Shown: one piece after another, positions 10,675-22,063 of the stretch
Numbering within the stretch: the stretch's first letter is position 1
Layout of the letters: every line of letters starts with the position of its first letter
From: Poronia punctata
Taxonomy: Eukaryota; Ascomycota; Sordariomycetes; Xylariales; Xylariaceae
Assembly (NCBI GenBank): GCA_022579005.1
Contig: MU401469.1
Location: 124,001 to 188,000, forward strand
DNA length: 64,000 nucleotides
Reading direction: 5' to 3'
Notes under the pieces: model-generated
The model's input: only the letters and a program-made list of their open reading frames with translations
Told to the model about the DNA's origin: nothing
Database searches by the model: none
Program-made: the position numbers and the translations under genes

Positions 10675-13344
10675 CTTTACTTATTTACTTACTAATTACT
10701 TACTTTTATTTTTTTAACTTTATTTACTTTTTTTAATATTACTATATTTTTACCTCTTACCTTTTATTATTACTATATTATTTATACTATATTTTTCTTT
10801 TAAAAAAGTGTTATTTTTAAAATTTTTATAGCATATATATTATATATAATCTTTTTTTATATTATTTTTATTTTTTTTTATTAAAATATAGTTAATTTTA
10901 AACTTTGCAAGCTTTATAAACTTAGCAAACTTTGCAAACTTTATAAATTACTATATAAACTTTATAGCTATGTTATTACTATTTATATTTAATATTTTTT
11001 TTATACTAACTACGTTTTTTATATTAAATACAGCTTTTATACTACTTTTAAATATATTTTTTACTACTTTTAAAAAAAGCTTTAAAACTTAAAAAAATTA
11101 TGCTATTTTTAATAAATATGTATTTAAAAAAGCTTTGTTTTTAAATAAACGTAATAGTAGTTATACTTTTTACTTTATTAGCTATATTATTAGTAGCACT
11201 AGCTAGCGTAGTACTGCTACTATTAAATAATTATTAACTTTTTTTTTGCTAAAGTACTTTTTTTAAAGCGTAGCTAAGCTAAAAAAAAGCTTTAATTTAT
11301 AACTATTTAAAATAAAAAATTAGTATTATAGCTATAGTGCTACTTTTAGCACTATTTAATACTACTTTTAAGCAATAACTTTAGCTATATAAAATATTAT
11401 TTAAAATAGTTTAAATAGCTTTATGCTTACTTATTATATTTATAAGTTTATTTTTATTGCTAACCTTATTACTAGCTTAACTTAGTTAAACGTAAATAAT
11501 TATATAGTTTAAAAAAAGCGTAAAAAAAAGGGCTTTTATATAAACTACGCCTAGATTATTTACGTGCTATAGCAAAATAACGTATAGTTTATAGCAAATT
11601 ATTATAATAGCTAGGTTTATAAACTTTTTTAGTTGCTGCTTTTTTTAATTACTATATAAAAAAAGTTATTAAAGGTTATATTGCTTAATATAACTTATAA
11701 AGTATACTTTTTTTTTTATTTTTAGTATTATTTTATATACTTTTTAGCTAACTTATAACTAGGTTAATATTTATAATAACCTATTTTTTAAAGTTACTAA
11801 AATAACTAATATAAATATAAATTTTGCGCTAGCTTTTAAAATTTTACTTAATAAAAAAAAGAAAACTTTAACCTAAGCCTTTTATAAGCTAAACAAACTT
11901 TATAAACAAGTTAAAATTAACTTTTTTTATATTATAATAATAAATAAAGCAAAAGCTATTTATAACGCTTTATTAAAAGTTTAGCTTACTACTTAGTTAT
12001 AATTATATATTTAATATATTATAAGTAACATTTATGCTAGCATAAAAAAGCGTTAAAAAGGTTGCTTTAAAAAGGGGTATAAGCCCTTTTTAGTTACTTA
12101 ACTAACTTTAAAAAAGGGTTTTTTTTAATAGCCTAACTATATAAGTAATAAGCAATTTAAAGCTTTTATAACTTTTATTACTTTATTTACTTTTAAGAAA
12201 ATTAGCAGTTAAGTAAAGCTTTATTAATAGTATAAAGCTTAGCAGCTTTTAAAAATTAACTATAATGTTAACAGTATACTAACGCTTTTTAGCTACTTAG
12301 CTTATTATAATACTAAAGCTAAAGCTTTGTTTTTTTTAAAATAACTTTTATAGCAAATTTACTAACTAACTTGCTATTTTAGCTTACTTAAGCAATACTT
12401 ACTAGCAGCATTATAAGTAATAAGCATAGTATATAGTTAAAAAATACTTAAATTTTAACGCTTAAAGCACTTTAAAAGCTAAAAGCAGTTATATAAAATT
12501 AAAGTTATATTTAAAAAACTTTTATTATACTAGCTTGCACTTATATAAAACTATAATAAAAATAACTTTATTTAAGCAAAATAAATTTAAAAAAAAAAAC
12601 GCTACTAGTTAAGCTGCTAACTTATTTTTTATAAAGCTATAATATTTTTAAATTAATTACTAAAGCTAAAAATATTATAGCACGCTTTTATAGTAGCTTA
12701 TATAAAGTATTAGGCTACCTTTATTGCTTACTATAAAAATAAGTCTTTTAAAGTATATAATAGCTTTTTTAAATAATATATAAGCATACTTTATTGTTAT
12801 TTTTTTTATTTTTAAATAAAAACAGTTTTAAATAAAAATCTAAGGCTTTAAAAGGTTTAAGTTAGCATTAAAATAAAGTTAAAAGTTTAAAATTTTAACT
12901 TTTACTAGCACTTATAAGTTAATATAAGCTAGGTTAACTTTTTTTTAATAATTAAAAACTTTTAAGTAATATAAAAAAAATAGTAACGTAAAAATACTAA
13001 AAATATATTAAAATTAACTATTTTACGCTTTATTAAAGCTTTAAACGTTTTATTGTTATATTTTTAATACTTTAATAAAAAGCGTATATTTAGTTAGCAT
13101 AAAATAGCTTTAAAAAAAGGTATTGCTAATTTAAAACGCTAGCTTTTTTAACTGCTAACTTTTATTTTAATAAATTTAATAAATAAAAACTAGTGCTAAA
13201 AAATACCTTTATTGCTAGCAGCAGTTATAATACCTTTACTATTAAATATAGCGCTAGCAACCTTAGCAACAGCTTTATATGCATATATAACCTTAGCGCT
13301 AATACCGTTTTTTACTATAAAGCATACCTAGTTTTTAAAAATGC

Positions 13345-13560
13345 TTAGGTTCTAAGGGTTTTAGGGGGCTTAAAGGGCTTAGGGGGCTTAGGGGGCTTAA
13401 AGGGCTTAAAAGCTTCCGCTAGGGCTTTTAGGGCTTTTGCTGGCTCCGGGGGTTTAAAAAACTTAGGGGGCTAAAAAAAAGCCGGGGGTTTAGAGGACTT
13501 AGGGGGCCGAGGAAAGGCTGGGGGTTTAGGAGGTCTTAAGGGTTTAAAGGGCTTAGAAAA
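13345..13560. other. G-rich low-complexity island inside the transposon
   Basis: An abrupt switch from AT-only sequence to iterated GGGGGCTTA and AAAGGGCTT units, then back. Read on the minus strand in one frame it would spell repeats of Pro, Lys and Phe (such as PPKPFKPPK), possibly a remnant of a Pro/Lys-rich coding tail. The stretch has almost no CA or TG dinucleotides, which may explain why it escaped RIP. Confidence 0.6.
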
Positions 13561-13888
13561 AGCTAAAAGGGCTAAAGAAGCTAGAAAGACGTTACTTTTA
13601 CGCATAAACACTTTAAAAAACACTAAAAATCACGTTTTTAAACTTATTTAAGGCCTTAAAGTTACTTAAAAAAGTAAAATTATGCTTTTAAGTTAAAAAG
13701 TTATTTTATAAAAAACAAAATAAAGTTACTTTATTATAAGCTACTAAAATAAAGGAATTTTAGCTTTTTTTTACTTTAATATTATTATATAATAATTTAA
13801 TATAGTTATTTTATTTAAAAGACTTTTAAATATACTATTTTATTAAACTTCTAGCTTTTTTAATATTAATACTTATGTTTTTTTTAAA

Positions 13889-14083
13889 TTAAATATTAGT
13901 ATATATTAAAAAATAACTAACTATAAGTTTTTTAAAGGTCTTATAAATTTATAGAAAGCATTTTACTTTTATATAGAGAATTAGTATAAAATAGGTATAG
14001 TAGCTATATAAATACAGGTTACGCTAGATATAGCTAGTCTACTAAGTTAAATAGTAAAATCTATAAGTTGAAAATCTGCGGTG
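13889..14083 (-). repeat. right terminal inverted repeat
   Basis: Reverse-complement partner of 10480-10674. It is slightly more C-to-T converted in the inner part and less so elsewhere, so both arms have mutated independently. Confidence 0.85.
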
Positions 14084-14092
14084 CCACGCTTA
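14084..14092. other. target-site duplication, right copy
   Basis: CCACGCTTA, an 8-of-9 match to the left flank at 10471-10479. Confidence 0.75.
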
Positions 14093-15662
14093 GGCAGGGA
14101 TGATTTCCCAAGATCTGCAGCCCTTAATTACTCGTACACTTGGTACTTTATATTCATGTTATTTAACATCTACTTTTCCCCACGATCACAACATGGTAAA
14201 TTACTCGTAGGTAGGTACATAACCTTAAATGTTCTATTTTAGTATACTATGCCGGGCTTATCTCACGTGGCTGGATTGGTCAATTACCTCTGTGAATAGC
14301 CAAACTCCGATTATCAGGCAAAAGGAAGCACCTTCTGTTAAGACCAGAAGAAACAATTGGCTTGCAGGTGCGAGACTGCAGGTGGTTGCGTGTTTACCTT
14401 GCTACATACTACCTAAGGAAATTAGGGCGACGCGATTGAGCTGGCTACCTGGTCAACTGGCCTACACGGACATATGTGCATGCGTTGATGGACCTTGCCG
14501 GGCTTCTTTGATAACATACCGTATCTCATCTATTGTATTTCCGTGTTGACTAGGAAATCCGAAAACTAGGGGCTATGCCTCTTGAACGCTTGCAATGGTG
14601 AAGATGGCATCTATCTAACCTTTTAGAGATCCCCCAAAAATTATGTGTAGATAGCTACCTTTAAACTCTTGTACATTATCCAACGGGTATTCATATCATC
14701 ACTCGAATACCTTTTTTTTCTAGTACCGTCACAGAACAACCCATTTGCCCAACGACCAGCTTGGACCCATCTCAGCGCATGACCGCCCCCAAATCTTACC
14801 TACTTACCCTAGCCGTTTGTAACTTTAGTACCGTGTGTCAATGCTACCGTTGTTTTTTGGTCTGTCCGCCGCAGTGCAACCCCAGCTCACCCGCGGGCAC
14901 ATCTTTGGCGCATCTCCAGATGCATACACCCAACCACAAACGGCGACCTAAAAAAATCCCACCATGCACACCATGTCCGACATGTCGAGAGTGCCCAACC
15001 AGAGCCGACATAGATGGGGTATCTGACTGATCTGCGCCGACACCTACTCAGTACCTACTGAGACAACTAGGTAGTTGTCTGGTTACTTACGTAGGACGGC
15101 ATACACGTGTGAGTCGGGTAGGTATACGGTAGACCAGATACGGTGATGTACTTGGCTGTATTCTGCTGAAGGCAGGTACCTACTGCACGCCGTACCGCAC
15201 GCCGTACGGCACGGCACACCAGCTTCCAAGGATCCCACACCAAGAGCTGCAAGGATCCTTGATGGTCCAACTTGGGTATGGCAACCTAGATAGGCGATGG
15301 TATAAATATCTTGGGCACCCCCCCTTCAATTCTAACCCCCCGGGCCCCCTTCTTTCGTTCTCCCTCCCCCACCACAACCATCAAGGGCCGCAAAGCACTT
15401 TTAGGATATCTCCAGATCAATTCGTTTGTACCTTTCGAATCGATTCTGGGATAAACTGCCCGGGCCCGTGTCAATCATTCCTTTTGTGTGTCGGATCACT
15501 CCCCCCTTCCTTTTACGCTCCTTTAGCGTTTTGCTCCTTCGTTCGCGCGGAAGCTGAAATTCCTATCGACAACAAACCACACGTTCTTTTCGTTCACTCT
15601 CTGGTCAAGTACCACGTCGCAATCGCACCACAGCCCTGGGCCTACAATCTATAGCCGCCGAC
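14093..15662. other. intergenic, upstream of the BTB gene
   Basis: About 1.6 kb. Contains one TACTCGTAG 9-mer at 14202-14210 and an imperfect repeat of CGTACCGCACGC type near 15190-15215. From about 15300 the sequence becomes pyrimidine-rich (runs of C and CTCCC), as in fungal promoters and leaders. No gene I can support. Confidence 0.45.
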
Positions 15663-16496
15663 ATGTTTAAGCGCTCGTTCCGGTCGACGGACCGAGTCGA
15701 CAAGTCGGCGAGGGCCAAGAAATCCCACGTGGTGCGCGATCCCCAGAAGCTGTCGAAATTGCAACAGTCGCTCGAGGAGACTCTTCCGGTCAAGAGGAGT
15801 CTCACCTCGCCCATCGTCACCCTGATGGTCGGCAGCGAAGGGCGACTGTTTGCGGCGCACGAGGAGGTCCTATGCCAGTCGCCGTTCTTTGAGCGCATCT
15901 GCCGGGACCAGTTCCTCGACGCGCAGAATAAGAGGATTTCACTTTCCGACGAGGAGCCCGAGATTTTCTCGGCCATTCTCGAGTACCTTTACAAGGGCGA
16001 CTACTACCCCCGCTTGTTGCACAACAAGCGCCGTAACTCTTGGGAACTCGAGGATGCCGTGCGATCACCAGACCCTTCCGACCCCAACTCCACCAGGGGC
16101 GGCCGCGGAGCCGTTGAGGCCACCATGTACGTCCCCAGCGTCGGTCAATATCTCCTACGAGATACTGTCGTGTACTGTGCCGCCGGGCGGTTCGGCCTCG
16201 AGGAACTCAAGAACCTGTCTCTTCGGAAGCAGGGTCTGCAGAGCGGTATCGATGTCGGCACCATCCTCCGGTCGGCGCAGTACGCCTACGACAACACGCC
16301 GGACACGGACTCGCGGCTCCGCGCTCATTATCTCGCTCTGATCATCCGATGTCGCAAGACATTCAAGAGGAGCGGAACTATGCAACAGGAGATGGAAAAG
16401 GGCGGCAAGCTCTTCTTCGACCTATTCGTGGCCATGTGCAATCACCTCGACGACGTCGTGGATATGAGCAACGCTCGTACTCCCAAGACGATCTAA
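15663..16496 (+). CDS. BTB/POZ domain protein
   Basis: A single exon of 277 residues. BTB/POZ domains mediate homodimerisation and often recruit substrates to Cullin-3 ubiquitin ligases. After a basic N terminus (FKRSFRSTDR) the BTB fold runs from about residue 45 to 125: SPIVTLMVGSEGRLFAAHEE, the VLCQSPFFERIC helix, ISLSDEEPEIFSAILEYLYKG. A Gly/Ser-rich insertion follows (about 130-165), then a second helical part (RFGLEELKNLSL and ILRSAQYAYDNTP) like the region after BTB domains in other fungal members. No kelch, ankyrin or zinc finger is present, so the partner is unknown. Confidence 0.88.
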   Translation: MFKRSFRSTDRVDKSARAKKSHVVRDPQKLSKLQQSLEETLPVKRSLTSPIVTLMVGSEGRLFAAHEEVLCQSPFFERICRDQFLDAQNKRISLSDEEPEIFSAILEYLYKGDYYPRLLHNKRRNSWELEDAVRSPDPSDPNSTRGGRGAVEATMYVPSVGQYLLRDTVVYCAAGRFGLEELKNLSLRKQGLQSGIDVGTILRSAQYAYDNTPDTDSRLRAHYLALIIRCRKTFKRSGTMQQEMEKGGKLFFDLFVAMCNHLDDVVDMSNARTPKTI

Positions 16497-18359
16497 CCGG
16501 CGGAAGCACGTACAACCACTAAAAATGTTTCCCCCCTTTTTGGTCACTTCTGATTTTTGTGTTTTATATGGTCAACTCGACTCCTTTGCATGCTTTGGCG
16601 AAGAAACGGATCGGTTACGAGCAGGATGGCGGGCGTTTTTGTTGATTGTCTTTGGTTTATTCCCTCTTTATCCAGTTCTCCCAGAGATTTCAGCTCATCA
16701 GATTGGAAGCACCATTTGGGAGAGCCTACTACAGTTGCAGCAGACACTCCACTTCTTCATCGAGGTTTGGCCGACCACTTTTTTGATGAACCTGGGTAGT
16801 CGAGGAGATTTGAGAGGGTATGAATCGTACATGAAGCTCAGCCCACCATTCCTCGGCACTCCGACCTTTTCTAATGACCCCTACGCGCAACTTTTCCATA
16901 TCACACAAAACAGAAGGCCTCCCCGTCGGCGATCTTTGTACTGCGGCTCAGAACAACTATAGAATCAGAATCCTATGGGTTGAACCATAGCAACTGGTTA
17001 CTAAGTATCGAGCCATTTACAAAAACCGATGACGCGACGGGGAGGGAAGAATGAGCTTCAACTGCTCGAAGAAAAAAATGGCAATTTGTCTTTTGCAATG
17101 CGTTTGCTATGGAATTTTTCAACTCAAACACGACCAAGGTTCCCCTGCACCCCGAATTACATGACGGCATAATACTAGGCAACTCCGTCTTTACAACCAG
17201 ATTGTTTACTAGGGAGCCGGGATCTCAAGAACCTCTCGCGTGGGCAAGCGAGGAGGACAAATGTCACAGGATGGCGCGCCTCTTCGCTGCCAAACCCATC
17301 TCATATGTGCCAAAACGGTTTCGAAAGAACGAATGGGACAAAAACCAAAAAATTCCGAGAAAAAAAAATCAAGTTACGCCACTCATACACGTCAATCTCC
17401 ACACATCGAACTTCTTCCTTTGGGAGAGATTAAGACGGAGCCCAGATTGTATACCAATATATGAACAGAGTGTATGCCGGCGTGCACCACCCACAATGAT
17501 CTTAAGAAACCCACTGCATGGTTCCGCTAGCCAGCGTTGACATCTTCGAAATTCTCATGGCTGAAATTCATCTTCTCTGTCGTCTTTGATCCACTCGTAT
17601 GAGCTGGTTCGGAGCGATGTGAAGACGAGGGACGGACATGAGAATGGAGTATGATGTATGGATGAAAGCAGGTTTCGGTCTAGAGGACTGAGTTACCTAG
17701 CTAGATAGTATAAGTAGTCCAGGGAAAGTAGAACGCTCTTTTCCCCAGTGGAGAAGACGTTGACGACCCCCGGCCTGAGCCCTCGTCAGGGCAAGATAAT
17801 GAGAGAATCGGCCACCTCACTTTTTTCTTGTGCTTCTGTGACTGATGACTAAAAGTGACATGTGCGCTAGCATGAGGGTGCTCATGATTTTACTGTCAAT
17901 TGCGGCTAGCCAAGTAAGCTTTTATTAAGAGGTTGTACTGGTGCTCCAATCTCCAGAGTCCATTGGCAGGGTCGCGTTTTCAAGGCTAATTTGTCTATGT
18001 GCATATTCTGAACTACTATGTAAACCTTTGGAGATATATTTGCACACACAACAAACAACGTCACTTTCACAGGAAAAGGGTTGGAGTATGAGATGCTACT
18101 TTGCATATGTAGTAGGTTAGGTGTAGGTGTGTTATGCGCCCACGTACCAGACAGAAGCTCCCGTGCCCCTCATAGCCCCACACCCCGCAATGAACGGTTA
18201 TTGGAATATCTGAGCTCTCAAACGTTAGGATTTTCCGAGTCCCTTGCTCTCCAAATCATCATTCACCTATATAATCCTCTACTCTCCACTAGCTGTCCAT
18301 CCCGCGTTGCATTCTACTTACCACCTCAAATTCGAAGGTACAAGCGCGTAGACACAGCT
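16497..18359. other. intergenic between two plus-strand genes
   Basis: About 1.9 kb. Open frames such as 16525-16962 lack a recognisable domain and overlap the likely 3' end of the BTB gene. The last 200 bases before 18360 are the likely GPN1 promoter and leader. No further gene supported. Confidence 0.4.
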
Positions 18360-19644
18360 ATGGCTTCCGAGGCGAGCGCATCTGCTCCGACTGCTCCGAC
18401 AGCGCCAACCGGGTCGGGGGCGACAGGACCGGTTGCCATCGTATGCGTGGGCATGGCCGGGTCGGGCAAAACAACATTCATGCAGCGCATCAATGCACAT
18501 TTACACGGACAGAAAGAACCGCCATATGTCATCAATCTAGACCCTGCGGTCTTGAATGTGCCGTTTGAGAGTAATATCGACATCCGCGATTCGGTCAACT
18601 ACAAGGAGGTCATGAAGCAATATAACCTAGGTCCGAATGGCGGCATCCTGACATCGCTTAACCTGTTCGCCACAAAGGTTGATCAGATCCTGGGACTTTT
18701 GGAGAAACGCACTTCTCCCGATCCTGCGAATCCTGGAAAGAAACCTATTAAGAACATTTTGGTCGACACACGTGCGTCTGCGTTCCATTCCCTTTTCCCC
18801 ATTCGCTAGGTACTAACCTGGTTTGTTTCGTTTCTATATAGCTGGACAGATAGAAGTCTTCGTATGGTCCGCTTCAGGACAGATCCTCCTCGAATCACTC
18901 GCATCCTCTTTCCCCACCGTGATAGCCTACATCATCGATACGCCACGGACCGCCTCAACCAGCACTTTCATGAGCAACATGCTTTACGCCTGCTCCATCC
19001 TTTACAAGACGAAGTTGCCCATGATCTTAGTATTCAACAAGACCGATGTCAAAGACGCCAGCTTTGCCAAGGAGTGGATGACGGATTATGATGCGTTTCA
19101 AGAGGCTCTAGCCCAAGATGAGGCAGGCAACGCCTTTGGAAGCGTCGAGGGACAAGGCTCGGGAAGTGGATACATGGGAAGTCTACTGAATTCGATGAGC
19201 TCGATGCTGGAGGAGTTCTATGCGCACCTCAGCGTCGTGGGGGTTTCGTCCATGACGGGACAGGGCGTAGATGATTTCTTCGCCGCGGTACAGGAGAAGG
19301 CGGAGGAGTTTAGGAGAGATTACCAGCCCGAGCTCGAGCGCAAGAGGAAAGAGAGGGATGAGCAGAAGCGTAAGACGAGAGAGAAGGAACTAGAGAAGAT
19401 GATGAAGGGTATGGCCATGGGCGAGACGAGTGAGACGGCCGTGCCGAAACCCGCAAACGATGATGATGATGATGAAGAAGTGGTATCGAGCAACGACGAA
19501 AATGACGATGATTACGGCGATGTAGACGATGAATATGATCGCGAAGGTCTACAGCAGCGATATGCGGCGGCGATGGAAGCGAACGCAGACTCCACCATGA
19601 ACGATGCTAGTTTTGCCAAATACCTCCATTCGCAGAGGAAATAG
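18360..19644 (+). CDS. NPA3: GPN-loop GTPase 1 (Npa3/Gpn1/XAB1)
   Basis: Two exons, 18360-18771 and 18842-19644, give 404 residues. Gpn1/Npa3 is an essential GTPase that, with its paralogues, assembles RNA polymerase II and brings it into the nucleus. An Ala/Pro/Thr-rich N terminus leads to the P-loop GMAGSGKTT (31-39), the defining Gly-Pro-Asn loop at 91-93 (LGPNGG), ILVDTPGQIEVF (Walker B/G3, split by the intron inside the Pro codon) and VFNKTDV (G4). A charged coiled coil ([13 protein letters not shown]) and an acidic stretch follow, then the C terminus YLHSQRK. The start at 18360 is chosen because translation from further upstream in the same frame shows no family similarity. It converges with RPABC4. 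Confidence 0.96.
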
Positions 19645-20217
19645 GTAGGCAGGGAAATGTTCGGATCACTAGAGAAAGGGATGGATGGACGGATAGGTTT
19701 ACGGAAATTACAAAAGGCGTGGGAAAGGGATGGATTGAATTTTGCATGGGCTCATGGAGTTATATTATTTTCAACAGGGAGTTTTCACATAAAACGGCAT
19801 AATGATACCAATCTGATTTCTTTTTGGGTCCCGAACAAAAACAAATTGATAATTTACCCTTCTTTCCTTACTAACTCCTCAACTCCGACCTATCATGATA
19901 TAAATTAAGCACTTCGGCGGCCTAGAAGGTGTCTTCATGGCCCGTACTATCTCGCCTCGCTGCCTTTTGCGCAACACGTTGATTTTATTTGTTCGCTCGT
20001 TCCAGCCTCGAGACACTCGCGCGCGCGCGCGCGCATAAGGAAACCATTTCTCAGTCTCCCCCTCCCCTTAGATATGACACCATATTACCGTGCCTCGAAC
20101 TGAACCATTCTGTAAAAAAGACGTAGCGTTAGCCAATAAGCAAGATCTTCCCCTACTGCCATTCCCACTCCCATTCACGAGCAAAAAAAAAAAAAAAAAA
20201 AGAAAGAAAAAAACCCA
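19645..20217. other. intergenic between convergent genes
   Basis: About 570 bases joining the 3' ends of GPN1 and RPABC4. Holds a CG dinucleotide tract at 20018-20034 and an A tract at 20184-20202. Confidence 0.6.
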
Positions 20218-20457
20218 TTACCTCTTAGTCCGCTCCTTGTACAAAATCCGACAACCGCACTCCTTGCATCGAATGGTATCGGTCCGTCTGATGGCGAACT
20301 TGAACCCGCAATCTCCACAGATGTAATTCATCGTCGCGCCCTCTACGTCGAACGTGCGCGTTGCTGTTGCTGCTGTTACTCCTCCTCCTCCTCCTGCACC
20401 GCCCGGACCGCCGCTGCTGCTTTGGCCTGTGGGGATTTGGTAGGCTTCTCGGGACAT
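20218..20457 (-). CDS. RPC10: RNA polymerases I, II and III subunit RPABC4 (Rpb12/Rpc10)
   Basis: 79 residues in one exon. RPABC4 is the smallest subunit shared by all three nuclear RNA polymerases and binds one zinc ion. The N-terminal 35 residues are a Gly/Ala-rich linker (SSSGGPGGAGGGGG). The conserved core has YICGDCGFKFAIRRTDTIRC then KECGCRILYKERTKR. The zinc ligands are the two CxxC pairs (C-G-D-C and C-K-E-C). The frame is open upstream, but the ATG at 20457 gives MSREAYQIPTG, as expected, and the upstream region reads as a CAA-rich leader. Gene order with GPN1 is worth noting, since both act on RNA polymerase assembly or composition. Confidence 0.95.
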   Translation of the reverse strand: MSREAYQIPTGQSSSGGPGGAGGGGGVTAATATRTFDVEGATMNYICGDCGFKFAIRRTDTIRCKECGCRILYKERTKR

Positions 20458-21263
20458 TTTTGTTTCGGTCTTTCGGTCTTTCGTTCGCGGGAGAGAGAGG
20501 GAGAGGGAGAGACGTTTGTTTTTGTTTCGACGGGCGAAAGAGGGTAGGGTATTTGCGGGTGTGGTGTTGTTCTTGTTGTTGTTGTGTTTCTTGAAAGAGA
20601 AGTACGTGTAGGTAAGAATCAATTTTTTTGGGGCAAAGGTTTCCGATTGACGATTGACGACTGACGGATTTGGAGGGGCCCCCCCAAAAAGTTTGGTTTC
20701 GTTATTATCTTTGAAGTTTGAGGCTTAAACTTAACGCCGATACGGGGGAGGCTTTACCTTATTCGGATTAGTCTAATCTATATAGTGTTCCTTCTACTCG
20801 TACTGTGTGTTCGGGACTTACCTGACGTTTCTTACGTAAGCACATACAAAAAGGCAGAAGACAGACCGAGGCATCGGGTTTGCCAAGCCGTTAGAAAGTC
20901 CACTTGTACTCATCCCGTAATATCTTCTTCGTACAACTTGATGTATTTGTTGTATTTTGTAATTAATGCATTGTTTTCTTTTTTGTCTCTACAGCGACTC
21001 TCTGTTTTTCTTACTGCAATTTATTTTGTTGAAATTATATTTATAATACGTAACTTTTATTATTAAAAGTCTACCTACCTACCTACCCAGCTTCTAAATA
21101 TCTACGTGTATTAAAGATCCCCGATTGCAGCCCGCGCGCGCGCTTTCGCCAGAACCTTTCGACTAGAGTCCATCCATCTATCCATCTGCGATAATCCCAT
21201 CCCATCACATCAGCAAAAAACGATTTCTTCACAACAAAACAAACAAATAAAACAACAACAACA
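20458..21263. other. intergenic, divergent promoters of RPABC4 and the HIT gene
   Basis: About 800 bases. Both ends carry CAA-type repeats on the sense strand just before the start codons (near 20563-20588 and 21240-21263). A run of TACCTACC repeats lies at about 21070-21087. No gene seen. Confidence 0.5.
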
Positions 21264-21848
21264 ATGGGGACAGAAGCCCCCTTCGACACGACGGTCCTAC
21301 CACCAGATAACTCATGTCCCTTCTGCACCATCGCCTCAACATACCCCACGTTCCCCCCCGAATCCCCTTTACCTTGCGACTCCCCTTCTCTCGACCCATA
21401 CAAACTCGCGCCGGCGTCCTTCGTCGTGCTATCTACCCCCACGCTCGTCGCCTTCCTCGACATAATGCCCCTGTCGCGCGGCCATCTACTCCTGTGTCCG
21501 CGCTCGCATAAGCCGAAATTATCCGATGTCTCGGCTGCCGAGGCCGCCGAGCTCGGCGCTTACTTGCGCATCTTGTCGCGGGCGCTGTCGCGGACGACGG
21601 GCGTGCACGATTGGAATATCGTGCAGAATAACGGCGCGGCCGCGGCTCAGGTGGTGAATCATGTGCATTATCACCTGATACCGCGGCCCGAGATCCGCGC
21701 GAGCGGGAAGTTCAGCGAGAGTTTTACCATGTTTGGGAGAGGGCAGCGGGAGGAACTGGACGACGACGAAGCCGTGGAGCTGGCTGCTAAGCTTAGAGCC
21801 AATATCGCGGCAGTATTAGAAGAAGAGTCCCGCAAGGGGAAATTATGA
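21264..21848 (+). CDS. HIT family nucleotide hydrolase
   Basis: A single exon of 194 residues. HIT proteins hydrolyse or transfer nucleotides at a His-triad site; fungal relatives include Hnt1 (adenosine phosphoramidase) and Hnt2/Aph1 (dinucleoside polyphosphate hydrolase). The catalytic triad is HVHYHLIPRP near residue 131. Upstream are CPFC near residue 18, a possible metal-binding or structural pair, and VAFLDIMPLSRGHLLLCPRSH, the typical HIT strand-loop. IVQNNGAAAAQVVNHVH is also typical. The C-terminal 30 residues are a charged helix. The order CPFC then the triad is closest to Hnt1-like or other fungal HIT proteins; exact substrate cannot be told from sequence. Confidence 0.93.
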   Translation: MGTEAPFDTTVLPPDNSCPFCTIASTYPTFPPESPLPCDSPSLDPYKLAPASFVVLSTPTLVAFLDIMPLSRGHLLLCPRSHKPKLSDVSAAEAAELGAYLRILSRALSRTTGVHDWNIVQNNGAAAAQVVNHVHYHLIPRPEIRASGKFSESFTMFGRGQREELDDDEAVELAAKLRANIAAVLEEESRKGKL

Positions 21849-22063
21849 AAACAGAGGAAACATAGTAGACAAAAAAAGAAAGAGAAAGGTAGCAGGCAGG
21901 CGCTAATCCGATTCGTATGCCCAATTCAATTTCGTTGGCTCACTCCGGATTCAAACTTCGACGTTGGTTGCATCATCATTACGCTACCATTGACAAGTTG
22001 TCTATCTGTTCATCTACGTATGTCTATCATCGGTCCCAAGCAAATTTTATCCCTTCGCTCTAT

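Larger units (their letters stand above)
10480..14083. mobile_element. RIP-degraded DNA transposon with long terminal inverted repeats (Mutator-like candidate)
   Basis: A 3604-bp element bounded by CACCGCAGATTTTCAACT and its reverse complement, with inverted repeats of about 195 bp and flanking 9-bp direct repeats. The 9-bp duplication and long inverted repeats are most like Mutator-like elements; hAT elements make 8-bp duplications and usually have short ends. The interior is extremely AT-rich and has no open reading frame of useful length, so any transposase is destroyed. The two ends differ almost only by C/T and G/A transitions. Both are hallmarks of repeat-induced point mutation. The superfamily is inferred from end structure alone, because no transposase motif survives to my eye. 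Confidence 0.85.

Noticed and set aside
16525..16962. Open frame of 145 codons after the BTB gene
   Set aside because: Starts within the likely 3' untranslated region, has no domain, and other frames are equally open.
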